From Amycolatopsis alba DSM 44262 (GTDB taxonomy: Bacteria; Actinomycetota; Actinomycetes; Mycobacteriales; Pseudonocardiaceae), in contig NZ_KB913032.1 in the NCBI RefSeq assembly GCF_000384215.1, forward strand, positions 3,613,665 through 3,677,664: DNA of 64,000 bases. Direction: 5' to 3'. The notes under the pieces were generated by a model, which ran no database searches, was not told the DNA's origin, and saw only the letters and a list, made by a program, of their open reading frames with translations. The position numbers were made by a program, and so were the translations under genes. This document shows, piece after piece, positions 42,338-50,647 of the stretch (the stretch's first letter is position 1; each line of letters begins with the position of its first letter).

Positions 42338-42551
42338 TCATCCACAGGGCACCCCTGTGCGCCGCCGTGCGACACGCCGAACGACGTGTTTTGCCCGACA
42401 CGCCGTCGCGAGTTGAATAAAGTTCTCCACAGTCTCTCCACAGGCTCTGACCAGCGCTTTTGTCAGACCGTCCGACCGTTGCCCACAAGTTGTACACAGG
42501 CTTTGGGTCACCTGTGAAGGGATGCCCGCAGTCATCCCCAGGTTATCCACA
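42338..42551 (+). promoter_or_regulatory. Cluster of DnaA-box-like 9-mers in front of dnaB
   Basis: Within a 476-bp gap (42289-42764) without genes, five 9-mers match the DnaA box at 8 or 9 positions: TCATCCACA 42338-42346, TTCTCCACA 42423-42431, TTGCCCACA 42479-42487, TTGTACACA 42490-42498 and the perfect TTATCCACA 42543-42551. All point the same way. CTCTCCACA at 42434-42442 is a weaker match. The consensus used is TTATCCACA, or TTGTCCACA as in actinomycetes. Confidence 0.6.
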
Positions 42552-42719
42552 GGGCGGTCCCCAGGCGAAATTGCGCTGGTCCTTTCGGGGGGCCTACCGT
42601 GCCCGCCGGGTGGGTACGCACCGTGGCGGTCGTCCGGGTCGAAAGTGAACACAGGGGAGCGTCGGGAGCCGAGGGAGGGCGACCGGCGGGCACGGGCGGA
42701 GTGACCGGGGAAAATCTGG

Positions 42720-42725
42720 CATAAT
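42720..42725 (+). promoter_or_regulatory. Possible -10 element of dnaB
   Basis: CATAAT stands out in GC-rich sequence 40 bp before the dnaB start. No good -35 was found at the normal distance. Confidence 0.3.
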
Positions 42726-42764
42726 CGAACGCGTGTTCGATGTCTTGAGGAGGTGGCAGCAGCG

Positions 42765-44174
42765 GTGGCGCTGACCGACGACCGCAATCCGATGTACGCG
42801 GAGTCCGATCCGGGTCCCAGTGACCCCGGTCCGCGTGGCGGCGAATACGACCGCCAGCCGCCGCAGGACATCGCGGCCGAGCAGTCCGTGCTCGGCGGCA
42901 TGCTGCTGTCGAAGGACGCCGTCGCCGACGTCATCGAAGCCCTCGGGCCCGACGATTTCTACCGGCCCGCGCATCAGGCGATCTACGACGTCATCCTCGA
43001 TCTCTACGGACGAGGGGAGCCCGCGGACCCGATCACCGTCTCCGCCGAGCTGGAACGCCGCGGCGAACTCGGCCGCATCGGCGGCGCCCCGTACCTGCAC
43101 ACCCTGATCGCGACGGTGCCGACGGCGGCGAACGCCGGGTACTACGCGGAGATCGTCACCGAGAAGGCGGTGCTGCGGCGCCTGGTCGAGGCGGGCACGC
43201 GGATCGTGCAGTACGGCTACGGCGCGGCCGCGGCCGACGGCGCGAACATCGACGAGGTGGTCGACCGCGCGCAGGCCGCGATCTACGACGTCACCGAGCG
43301 GCGCACCACCGAGGACTACGTCGCGCTGGAAGAACTGCTCCAGCCGACCATGGACGAGATCGACGCGATCGCCTCGCGCGGCGGGCAGTCGCAGGGCATC
43401 CCGACCGGATTCGCCGATTTCGACGATCTGACCAACGGCCTGCACCCCGGCCAGATGATCATCGTCGCGGCGCGTCCCGGTGTCGGCAAATCGACCCTGG
43501 GACTGGACTTCGCCAGGTCAGCGTCCATCAAACACGGCCTGACCAGCGTCATCTTCTCGCTGGAAATGAGCAGGACCGAGATCGTCATGCGCATGCTCTC
43601 GGCCGAGGCTCGGATCCGCCTGGCCGATATGCGCGGTGGCAAGATGTCCGACGACGACTGGACGCGGCTCGCGCGCCGGATGAGCGAGGTCTCCGAAGCA
43701 CCGCTGTTCGTCGACGACTCGCCGAACATGACGATGATGGAGATCCGCGCGAAGGCCCGGCGGCTCAAGCAGCGCAACGACCTCAAGCTCGTCGTCCTCG
43801 ACTATCTCCAGCTGATGAGCTCGGGCAAGCGCGTCGAGTCGCGGCAGCAGGAGGTCTCGGAGTTCTCGCGGCAGATGAAGCTGCTGGCGAAGGAGATCGA
43901 GGTCCCGGTGATCGCGATCAGCCAGCTGAACCGTGGTCCCGAGCAGCGGACCGACAAACGCCCGATGCTGTCCGACCTCCGTGAGTCCGGCTCGCTGGAG
44001 CAGGACGCCGACCTCGTCATCCTGGTCAACCGGCCCGACGCCTGGGAGCGGGACGACCCGCGCGCCGGTGAGGCGGACCTGATCATCGCGAAGCACCGTG
44101 CCGGGCCGACGGCGACCATCACCGTCGCGCACCAGCTGCACTACAGCCGCTTCGTCGACTTGTCGCACGACTAG
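42765..44174 (+). CDS. dnaB: Replicative DNA helicase DnaB
   Basis: A 469-residue hexameric helicase that unwinds DNA at the fork. The N-terminal domain (PQDIAAEQSVLGGMLLSKDAVADV) is followed by the RecA-like motor with Walker A ARPGVGKSTL, Walker B LKLVVLDYLQLM, and ISQLNRGPEQRTDKRPMLSDLRESGSLEQDAD. GTG at 42765 follows GAGGAGG; an earlier GTG at 42753 overlaps that ribosome binding site. There is no intein, unlike the dnaB of M. tuberculosis. Confidence 0.97.
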   Translation: MALTDDRNPMYAESDPGPSDPGPRGGEYDRQPPQDIAAEQSVLGGMLLSKDAVADVIEALGPDDFYRPAHQAIYDVILDLYGRGEPADPITVSAELERRGELGRIGGAPYLHTLIATVPTAANAGYYAEIVTEKAVLRRLVEAGTRIVQYGYGAAAADGANIDEVVDRAQAAIYDVTERRTTEDYVALEELLQPTMDEIDAIASRGGQSQGIPTGFADFDDLTNGLHPGQMIIVAARPGVGKSTLGLDFARSASIKHGLTSVIFSLEMSRTEIVMRMLSAEARIRLADMRGGKMSDDDWTRLARRMSEVSEAPLFVDDSPNMTMMEIRAKARRLKQRNDLKLVVLDYLQLMSSGKRVESRQQEVSEFSRQMKLLAKEIEVPVIAISQLNRGPEQRTDKRPMLSDLRESGSLEQDADLVILVNRPDAWERDDPRAGEADLIIAKHRAGPTATITVAHQLHYSRFVDLSHD

Positions 44175-44198
44175 CTTGAGTTTTGACGCGCTGCTCGT

Positions 44199-44549
44199 TC
44201 AGCGCAGGGCGTTCTCGACCAGCTCGACGGTCTCGCGCGGGTTGTCGACCTGGAGGACCAGACGGGAGTAGCGCTCGTCGGCGAGTTCGATCACGACGGC
44301 CTTCGACGGGTTCTTGACGTCCCAGAAGACCTTTTCACCGTCGAGGTGGAACGTGCCCGCCGTGATGACGCCGGGCAGGTGGGCACCCGGCGCCCGGATT
44401 CCCTTGGGGTCGGCGGCGATGCCGGGGTCCGCGGTCGCGCCGCGGACGTTGGCCAGCGGAATGGTCAGGCTGCTCTTCAGGGCCCAGAGCTTGTCGAGAC
44501 CCTCGATCACGACCACGAGGTCGTTGCCGTCGATGGTGACCAGTGCCAT
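44199..44549 (-). CDS. Small conserved protein, possibly PH-like fold
   Basis: A 116-residue soluble protein (MALVTIDGNDLVVVIEGLDKLWALKSSLTI..). The pattern of short strands, DPKGIRAPGAHLPGVITAGTF, and a final helix (NPRETVELVENAL) is like bacterial PH-domain proteins (DUF1707/bPH). Without a search this is only a guess. It follows the TetR gene by 13 bp on the same strand, so it is probably controlled by it. Confidence 0.7.
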   Translation of the reverse strand: MALVTIDGNDLVVVIEGLDKLWALKSSLTIPLANVRGATADPGIAADPKGIRAPGAHLPGVITAGTFHLDGEKVFWDVKNPSKAVVIELADERYSRLVLQVDNPRETVELVENALR

Positions 44550-44562
44550 GTCTGTTTCCTTG

Positions 44563-45063
44563 TCAGTCGAGGGGATCGAGTCGTCGGGTCAGTGCGGTGG
44601 CGGCGCCGTCGGGGCCGTCGCGCAGGAGGATGCCCAGTGCGGCGGCCGTGAGGGCGGCGGCCAGGGCGGTGGGGATGCCGAGCGCGTCGGCGATCGCCTG
44701 GTCGACGGCGGCCAGCGCCGCGGCCACCTCGGCCGCCACCTCTTCGTCGGCCGGTGCCCGTTCGACCGCCGCGAGCAGCAGCAGACCGAGGTCGGCCGAG
44801 GTGACGAGCCGCAGCGCGGTCGCGGCATCCGTCGCCGCTGCGAGCGCTTCGGTCAAGGGACGGACGTCGTCGGCGAGGTGGCGGCGCAGGGCGACCAGGT
44901 AGAGGCCGCGCTTGCTGCCGAACGTCTTGTACAGGCTGTTGCGGTGCACGCCGAGGTGGACGACGAGGTCGTCGATGGACACCCCGTCGTACGCGCGGCC
45001 ACCGAACAACCCCACGGCGGCACGCACCACCTCGTCCTCGTCGAACGCCCTTCGCCTGCCCAT
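44563..45063 (-). CDS. TetR-family regulator
   Basis: A 166-residue regulator from ATG 45063 (MGRRRAFDEDEVVRAAVGLF). The HTH is GVSIDDLVVHLGVHRNSLYKTFGSKRGLYLVAL. The C-terminal ligand domain is Ala/Leu-rich helical. A 15-bp inverted repeat directly upstream is its likely operator. It is transcribed towards the small PH-like gene. Confidence 0.92.
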   Translation of the reverse strand: MGRRRAFDEDEVVRAAVGLFGGRAYDGVSIDDLVVHLGVHRNSLYKTFGSKRGLYLVALRRHLADDVRPLTEALAAATDAATALRLVTSADLGLLLLAAVERAPADEEVAAEVAAALAAVDQAIADALGIPTALAAALTAAALGILLRDGPDGAATALTRRLDPLD

Positions 45064-45078
45064 GTCATGACGATAGAC

Positions 45079-45118
45079 TTTTGAGGAACGATCAGTCAAG
45101 AACGATCGTTCCTCAAAA
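45079..45118. promoter_or_regulatory. Probable TetR operator (15-bp perfect inverted repeat)
   Basis: TTTTGAGGAACGATC at 45079-45093 is repeated inverted at 45104-45118 with a 10-bp spacer. It lies 16 bp before the TetR start and overlaps the 3' end and stop codon of the upstream hydrolase gene. The inner sequence GAACGATCGTTC is itself palindromic. Confidence 0.8.
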
Positions 45119-45896
45119 GGAAGTCGATGACGTCCTTGCCGAAGCGGCGATCGGTCATCACGGTGTGGTGCCGCCGTCCCTCGTAGACCTTGAGTTCGCC
45201 GTGGCGGACTCCGCCCGCGACTCGTTCGGCGAGCTCGGGCGGATAGAGCGCGTCCCGCGCCCCGGCGAGCACCAACGTCGGCGCGGCGATCTCGCCCAGG
45301 CGGTCTTCGATGTCGAAGGTGTCCTCGGCCCGCAGCATGGCCACCATGCCGTTCGGGTCCGCCGGGCGGCCGGCGGTCAGCCCCAGGACACCGGCCATCA
45401 AGGCCCGGCCGAGCCGGGAGTCCGCGACCGTGGGCGCCAGTGCCATGGCCGCGGCGCGGTATCGCCCGGCGGCCAGCAGGTCCGTGTACTCATGCTGGAC
45501 GCGGCGGCCGTCCGGTCCGAGGCGGACGCCCGCGGCGCCGACCACCAGCCGTCGCACCAGGCCGGGGTGGTCGGCGGCGAACTGCAGCGCGAGGCAACCG
45601 GCCGTGGACAGGCCGAGCACGTCCACCGGGCCGTCGAACCGGGCCCGGAGCTCCTCGGCGTGGTGGGCGGCGAGATCGGCCATGGTGACGCCGGGTTCGA
45701 GACCGGGGCGGCGGCCGACCGTCAGCACGGTGAAGTGCGCTGCCAGCGGCTTGAGAGAGCGTGCTTCCGCCCATCGGGCGGCGCCGGTGGGGTTGGCCGA
45801 GTCCGGTAGCACCGTGCGGAAGACCACGAGCGGGCGGCCCGTTCCGAACTCGAGGTAGGCGGCGCCTCCGGCCAGCACTCCTTCGCGCAAGGTCAC
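45096..45896 (-). CDS. Alpha/beta hydrolase
   Basis: A 266-residue alpha/beta-fold hydrolase. The nucleophile is Ser97 in GLSTAG, the acid is the Asp of LAGARDALYPPELA, and the catalytic His is in EGRRHHTVM. The GTG start at 45896 overlaps the end of the upstream TetR gene by 4 bp, so the two are coupled. The substrate is unknown, perhaps an ester or lactone inducer of the TetR protein. Confidence 0.9.
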   Translation of the reverse strand: MTLREGVLAGGAAYLEFGTGRPLVVFRTVLPDSANPTGAARWAEARSLKPLAAHFTVLTVGRRPGLEPGVTMADLAAHHAEELRARFDGPVDVLGLSTAGCLALQFAADHPGLVRRLVVGAAGVRLGPDGRRVQHEYTDLLAAGRYRAAAMALAPTVADSRLGRALMAGVLGLTAGRPADPNGMVAMLRAEDTFDIEDRLGEIAAPTLVLAGARDALYPPELAERVAGGVRHGELKVYEGRRHHTVMTDRRFGKDVIDFLLRNDRS

Positions 45897-46489
45897 TCCT
45901 TGGTCAGCCCGGCCGCGACGATGTCGACGAGCCTGTCGAGTACGGCGGGATAGCGCTGCTCGCCGATGTCCTCACGGTGCATGGGCAGCAGCAGTACGGC
46001 CTGGAGCACCCCGATCAGCTCGTCGTCGTCGGCCTCGACGAGCTCGCCCTTGCCCCTGGCCGCCTCCAGGAACCCTGGCAGCGGCAGCATCCGCTCCGCC
46101 CTGGCCATCTCGTCCGGCCCCATGCGCCGGGCCACCGCCCGCATCTCTTCGGGATGGGTGACGAGTCGTCGATAGAGCGGGTTCTCGTCCAGCATCCGCA
46201 CGGTGGCGCGCAGGAAACCGCCGAGGGCGCCGCGCGCGTTTTCGGCCTTGTCCAGCACCTCGGCCAGGTGCTCGTGCAGCCGAGGGGCTTGCCGCAGCAT
46301 CAGCTCCAGGTACAGCGCTTCCTTGGAGTCGAAGAAGGCGTAGAAGCTGCTTTTCGCGATCCCGGCCGGGGCGGCGAGATCGTCCAGGGAGGTCTTGCGC
46401 AGGCCTTGGGCGGCGAACAGGTCACGTCCGGCGTCGAGCAGCCGCTCGGTGATCCGGGCGCGGTCCTCCGCGCTGAACGGGGTCGGCAT
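45893..46489 (-). CDS. TetR-family regulator
   Basis: A 198-residue protein from ATG 46489, 5 bp after AGGAG; a GTG two codons upstream is possible. The HTH is LRKTSLDDLAAPAGIAKSSFYAFFDSKEALYLELM. It has TetR-type helical effector domain and overlaps the hydrolase gene by 4 bp. Confidence 0.92.
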   Translation of the reverse strand: MPTPFSAEDRARITERLLDAGRDLFAAQGLRKTSLDDLAAPAGIAKSSFYAFFDSKEALYLELMLRQAPRLHEHLAEVLDKAENARGALGGFLRATVRMLDENPLYRRLVTHPEEMRAVARRMGPDEMARAERMLPLPGFLEAARGKGELVEADDDELIGVLQAVLLLPMHREDIGEQRYPAVLDRLVDIVAAGLTKE

Positions 46490-46535
46490 ACCCACTCCTG
46501 TGCACGTATGAACAAAATGGTTTTTCGTTCATAGC

Positions 46536-47174
46536 CTACGCCGTCACGGCTCGTTCGCGCAGGATCCGCCGGCACAGGTAGACGCAGACGCCCGCCGCGG
46601 GCGCCCCGCCGAGCAGGGTGGCGGCGATGCCGAGCGGGACCACCAGCCCGTTCAGGTACAGCGGCACCAGTACCGCCGCGGCGATGACGAACTTCGCCAG
46701 GAAGACCGCCGTGCACAGGTAGTAGCGTCGCCGCCGCGGGCGATCGCACTGCCAGCCGGAACGTTCACCGCGGACCGTGCCCATCACCACCCCGACGACC
46801 GGACGGCGCACCAGCATGGACAGCAGGAACAGCGCGCCGCCGCCGGTCTGCGCGAGGACCACGGTGAGGTAGAAGTCGACGGCCTGCCCGGAACTCCCGG
46901 CGAGCAGCGCGGACACCCCGATCACGATCAACCCGATCGACGGCTGCCAGACCTTGCGGTCGGTGCACAGCCGCACGACGGCGAACACGAACACGCCGCC
47001 GACGGCGATCAGCGCGGATGTCAGCACCTGCCCGCTCACCAGGTACGCGACGAGGAACAGCGCTCGCGACGCGACGCCCTCGGCGACCGTGCGCCAGCCT
47101 CCGACGGCGCCGAACAACGACAACGACTTCTGCGTCAGCATGCCGAACCCCATCGGCCTCACCTCATTCTTCAT
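46536..47174 (-). CDS. DUF3159-like membrane protein
   Basis: A 212-residue membrane protein with five to six helices (ALFLVAYLVSGQVLTSALIAVGGVFVFAVVRL; PSIGLIVIGVSALLAGSS; FLAKFVIAAAVLVPLYL). The pattern fits DUF3159/VC0807-type proteins of actinomycetes. It is divergent from a TetR gene and its start codon lies inside one arm of an 18-bp inverted repeat, so it is very probably repressed by that TetR. Function unknown; efflux or permeability change is possible. Confidence 0.8.
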   Translation of the reverse strand: MKNEVRPMGFGMLTQKSLSLFGAVGGWRTVAEGVASRALFLVAYLVSGQVLTSALIAVGGVFVFAVVRLCTDRKVWQPSIGLIVIGVSALLAGSSGQAVDFYLTVVLAQTGGGALFLLSMLVRRPVVGVVMGTVRGERSGWQCDRPRRRRYYLCTAVFLAKFVIAAAVLVPLYLNGLVVPLGIAATLLGGAPAAGVCVYLCRRILRERAVTA

Positions 47175-47224
47175 CGCCTGATGAAGAACACGGTACGGGA
47201 AAACTCCATCAGGCGATGAAGAAT
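47166..47224. promoter_or_regulatory. Probable TetR operator (18-bp perfect inverted repeat)
   Basis: ATTCTTCATCGCCTGATG at 47166-47183 is repeated inverted at 47207-47224, 23 bp apart. The left arm extends to TTCATC-GCCT-GATGAA, itself palindromic, so two operator copies are likely. One arm covers the start codon of the membrane-protein gene and the other lies 22 bp before the TetR start. Confidence 0.85.
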
Positions 47225-47245
47225 GAGTGTTAGGCTTCGGCGGCC

Positions 47246-47839
47246 ATGACAGAGCACGACGAACACCGTCGTCCGGGCCGGTGGCGGTCCGGCGCGGAGA
47301 GCAAGCAGCGGGTCCTCCAGGTCGCCCGCGAACTGTTCGACCGGAACGGTTACAGCGGCACGACCGTGCGCGCGATCGCCACCGCCGCGGGAGTCGATCC
47401 GGCGATGGTGTTCTACTTCTTCGGCACCAAACAGGGCCTGTTCAGCGCGGTGATCGACCTGTCGGAAGACGTCCCGCCCGCCATCGAGTCGCTTTTCGAC
47501 GGCGACCTCGACAGCCTCGGCGAGCGCGTCGTCCGGACGCTGGTGGAGAACCTCGACAAATCCGATCGCACCCCGCTGGTCATGCTGACCAGGTCTGCGC
47601 CCACCGACCCGAAGTCCGAAGCACTGCTGCGCGAGTTCATCGACCGGGAGATCACCGACCGGGTCGCCGCCCTGCTCGGCACGCCGGACGCCGCGCTGCG
47701 GGCAGGCATGGTCAACGTCCAGATCCTGGGGCTCGCGGTGGCGCGGTACATCGTGCGCGTCGAGCCGATCGCTTCGGCGTCCGTCGACGAATTGGTGGCC
47801 TCGTTCGGTCCGCTCGTGCAGCACTGCCTGACCGGGTGA
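47246..47839 (+). CDS. TetR-family regulator
   Basis: A 197-residue regulator. The HTH is YSGTTVRAIATAAGVDPAMVFYFFGTKQGLFSAVI. The C-terminal part (DRTPLVMLTRSAPTDPKSEALLREFIDREI) fits the TetR_C_17-like effector domain. Divergent from the DUF3159-like gene and convergent with the monooxygenase gene. Confidence 0.93.
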   Translation: MTEHDEHRRPGRWRSGAESKQRVLQVARELFDRNGYSGTTVRAIATAAGVDPAMVFYFFGTKQGLFSAVIDLSEDVPPAIESLFDGDLDSLGERVVRTLVENLDKSDRTPLVMLTRSAPTDPKSEALLREFIDREITDRVAALLGTPDAALRAGMVNVQILGLAVARYIVRVEPIASASVDELVASFGPLVQHCLTG

Positions 47840-47845
47840 GCGGCC

Positions 47846-48958
47846 TCAGTCCGGCTGGAAGAACGCGAGCATCTTCCGGGCGGCGTCCGGCGCCGTCAGG
47901 AGTTTCTGGACCCGCTCGGACATCCGCGCGGCGGCGCCGGTGCGTTCGAACATCTCGCGTTCGTAGTCCTTGACGGCGGCGGCGGGGAAGTCGTCCGGAC
48001 GCGCGGCCAGGTCGAGGCCGAGCCGGGCACCGTCGAGCAGTGCCATGTTGGCACCTTCGCCGGTCGGCGGCATCAGGTGCGCGGCGTCGCCGAGCAGCGT
48101 GACATCCGGCGCCGACGGCCAGGTCAGGCCGATCGGGAGCGTGCTGACCGACCGCGGCACGACCGTGTCGTCGCAGGCCTCGATCAGCGCGAGGATCCGC
48201 GCGTCCCAGCCGGGGAGCAGCTCGATCAGCCGCGCACGGGCGGCGGCCGGGTCGTCGAACGGGATCCCGCTGGTTTCGAACCAGTCCTCAGGGGTGTTGT
48301 GGAAGCTGACGCCGATGCGGACGCGGCCGTCGCCGTTGCGCTGCGCCGCCAGGGCCAATCCGTCGCCGAGGACCCAGTAGGTGCCTCGGCCGACCATCGC
48401 CGCCAGGTCGGGGTGCGTGCGGTCGATGTCGGGGATGCCGATCTCGACGTAGTTCTGCCCGAGATGCGCCGGGCGGGCGTCGGTGAGCAGCGCGCGGACC
48501 CGCGAGTTCGCCCCGTCGGCACCGACCAGCAGGTCATAGGCCGCGCTGCTGCCGTCGGCGAAGGACACCACGCCGTTTTCCGCGGACTCGTACGCGCGCC
48601 CCCAGCGCACCGTGTCCTCGGGGAGGGAGTCCAGCAGCAGGTCACGCAGGTCGGCGCGGTCGACTTCGGGCCGCAGGAGCGGGGCGTCCTCGGGCGTGTC
48701 CTCCTGCAGCAGCAGGGTGCCGTCGGGCTCCAGAAGCTTCATGTCCTGCCCTTCACCTCGGGCGATTTCGTGGAACCCGTCGATCAGTCCCGCCTCGCGC
48801 AGCGCCTGCTGGCCGGAATGGATGTCGAGCATGCCGCCCTGGCCACGGGCGTCGCGCGAGGACTCACGTTCGTAGACGACGGACTCGATGCCGTTGACGT
48901 GCAGAACCCTGGCGAGAGCCAGTCCGCCGAGGCCCGCTCCGATGATGGCGATGGTCAT
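47846..48958 (-). CDS. FAD-dependent monooxygenase (PHBH/TetX-like)
   Basis: A 370-residue flavoprotein hydroxylase. The FAD-binding motif is IIGAGLGGLALARVLHVNG, followed by DLLVGADGANSRVR (DG motif) and VTLLGDAAHLMPPTGEGANMALLDGARLG (GD motif). TetX/RebC-type enzymes modify aromatic or tetracycline-like compounds. ATG at 48958 gives the expected N-terminus. Divergent from a TetR gene with an inverted repeat between them. Confidence 0.92.
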   Translation of the reverse strand: MTIAIIGAGLGGLALARVLHVNGIESVVYERESSRDARGQGGMLDIHSGQQALREAGLIDGFHEIARGEGQDMKLLEPDGTLLLQEDTPEDAPLLRPEVDRADLRDLLLDSLPEDTVRWGRAYESAENGVVSFADGSSAAYDLLVGADGANSRVRALLTDARPAHLGQNYVEIGIPDIDRTHPDLAAMVGRGTYWVLGDGLALAAQRNGDGRVRIGVSFHNTPEDWFETSGIPFDDPAAARARLIELLPGWDARILALIEACDDTVVPRSVSTLPIGLTWPSAPDVTLLGDAAHLMPPTGEGANMALLDGARLGLDLAARPDDFPAAAVKDYEREMFERTGAAARMSERVQKLLTAPDAARKMLAFFQPD

Positions 48959-48972
48959 GGTCGCGCTCCTTC

Positions 48973-49002
48973 GATACACCGTATTGGTCAATACACTGTA
49001 TC
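48973..49002. promoter_or_regulatory. Probable TetR operator
   Basis: GATACACCGTATTG at 48973-48986 faces CAATACACTGTATC at 48989-49002; 12 of 14 positions pair, with a 2-bp centre. It lies between the monooxygenase and the TetR starts. A further half-site-like TTGTATTG follows downstream. Confidence 0.75.
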
Positions 49003-49028
49003 GGACGATGCGTTGTATTGTCTTCGGC

Positions 49029-49709
49029 ATGTTGGTGTGGGAAAGGCCGGAGCCGCCGAATCGACCGGCCCTGGCCCCGTTGAGCCGGGAGAAGATCGTG
49101 CGGACGGCGATCCGGCTGGCCGACGCCGACGGCCTGGACGCGGTGTCGCTGCGCAAGATCGCGACCGCGCTGGACGTCGGCCCGATGCGGCTGTACGGCT
49201 ACATCGACAGCAAGGAGGAGCTGCTCGACCTGATGGTCGACGCCGCCCACGCCGAGATCCGGCCTTCCGGAGACGGCTGGCGGGAAACCCTGCGGTCTTT
49301 CGCCGAAGCCATGCGGCGCACCGTTCAGCAGCACGAATGGCTCGCCGACCTCCTGGGCGGCCGTCCGCGGCTCGGACCTCAGACCATGGCCAGTTCGGAA
49401 GCCGTGCTGTCCGAGCTGACCGACCTCGGCGTCGACGCGATCATGCCGGTGGTCGCCGCGGTCAACGCGTACACGATCGGCGCGGTGCGGCGGGAGATCG
49501 CCGAACGCCGGGCGGAGCGGGCCACCGGGATGGACGAGAAGCGCTGGCAGGCCGAATTCGGGCCTTATCTGACACGGGCCTTCGCCTCCGGCGAGTTTCC
49601 GGCACTGGCCACGGTGGTGCGCGACGCCGTCCACCTCGACGCGGACGAGACCTTCCGGATCGGGCTCGACTGCCTGCTCGACGGCATCGAGGCCCGCGTC
49701 TCAGGCTGA
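49029..49709 (+). CDS. TetR-family regulator (TetR class with C-terminal TetR_C domain)
   Basis: A 226-residue protein from ATG 49029 (MLVWERPEPPNRPALAPLSREKIV); an ATG seven codons upstream is possible. The HTH is LDAVSLRKIATALDVGPMRLYGYIDSKEELLDLM, close to classical tetracycline-repressor-like proteins. The length and C-terminal helices fit the TetR_C class. Probably represses the divergent FAD monooxygenase. Confidence 0.92.
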   Translation: MLVWERPEPPNRPALAPLSREKIVRTAIRLADADGLDAVSLRKIATALDVGPMRLYGYIDSKEELLDLMVDAAHAEIRPSGDGWRETLRSFAEAMRRTVQQHEWLADLLGGRPRLGPQTMASSEAVLSELTDLGVDAIMPVVAAVNAYTIGAVRREIAERRAERATGMDEKRWQAEFGPYLTRAFASGEFPALATVVRDAVHLDADETFRIGLDCLLDGIEARVSG

Positions 49710-50582
49710 CGCGCGTCCGAGCGCGGCCCGGCCGGCCGGTTCCCAGGTCGGTTTGCCCCCAGTGCGGCCGAGTCTGCCGTTGCGCCCGATGGCGATCAGG
49801 TTCAGCGCGCGCAGGACGGCCCAGCCGCGGGCCCGCGTGACGGTCGCGTCGTCCGCGACCTCGTAGGCGTCGAAGAACCGGCCTGCCGCGCCCTCGGGCA
49901 GCAAGATCCAGGCTGCGGACAGGTCCGTCGCGGGGTCGCCCGAGCACATGTCGCCGAAGTCGATCACGCCGGAAAGCGTCCCTTCCCGCACGATCACGTT
50001 CGCGGGATGCAGGTCGCCGTGCAGCCAGATCGGCGCCCCGTCCCACGCGGGCGCCGCGACGGCCTTCTCCCAGATCTCCTTGGCGTGATCGCCATCCACC
50101 TCGTCGGCGACCGCCGCCAACGAACTGCTGAATCCGTCCCGCAGTGAAGCGAGGGCGAGACCTCGTGTCGCGCTGACCGGCGCGTCCGCGGGGGCAGGCC
50201 GGTGCAGCGCACCGAGGAAACCCGCGAGCGTCCCGGCGGCGTCGGCGCGAGTGATCGGCACGCGGTCCGCCGGTTCGCCGTCGACCCAGCGCGTGATCGT
50301 CCACGTGTACTCGAACAGCGCTGACGGTTCGCCGACGCGCACCGGGACCGGTGTCGGCAGCGGCAGGCGACCGGCCAGCACGGGCAGCCATTTCTGCTCG
50401 GCGCGCAGCAGCGACGGGGCGCGTTCGGTGCGCGGCAGGCGTACGGCCAGCTCCGGCCCGAGCCGCCATTGCTGGTTGTCCCAGCCGCCTTCGACCTCGC
50501 GGAGTTCCAGCTCCGCCAGATCCGGATGCTGTTCCCGCAGCAACGCGCGTATCAAACCCGGCTCGAACCTGACTTCGTCCAT
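49701..50582 (-). CDS. Aminoglycoside phosphotransferase-family kinase
   Basis: A 293-residue APH/choline-kinase-fold protein from ATG 50582, 8 bp after GGGAG. It has the Brenner-like motif WLHGDLHPANVIV with catalytic Asp and Asn, and GVIDFGDMCSGDPATDLSAAW with the metal-binding Asp. The substrate may be an aminoglycoside, a macrolide or a cell metabolite; family members without proof of resistance are common. Its 3' end overlaps the TetR gene by 9 bp, in convergence. Confidence 0.88.
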   Translation of the reverse strand: MDEVRFEPGLIRALLREQHPDLAELELREVEGGWDNQQWRLGPELAVRLPRTERAPSLLRAEQKWLPVLAGRLPLPTPVPVRVGEPSALFEYTWTITRWVDGEPADRVPITRADAAGTLAGFLGALHRPAPADAPVSATRGLALASLRDGFSSSLAAVADEVDGDHAKEIWEKAVAAPAWDGAPIWLHGDLHPANVIVREGTLSGVIDFGDMCSGDPATDLSAAWILLPEGAAGRFFDAYEVADDATVTRARGWAVLRALNLIAIGRNGRLGRTGGKPTWEPAGRAALGRASA

Positions 50583-50647
50583 GATCGAGGCTCCCATGTC
50601 AGCGCCGTGACCGTCCCGTGTCAGCGCGGACCGAGAACGTGGTCGCC

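Noticed and set aside
42289..42764. Chromosomal origin oriC
   Set aside because: No dnaA or dnaN gene flanks it and no clear AT-rich unwinding element is present; the DnaA-box cluster is reported as a control or titration site instead.
42765..44174. Intein in DnaB
   Set aside because: The motor domain is continuous through Walker A and the later motifs, with normal length.
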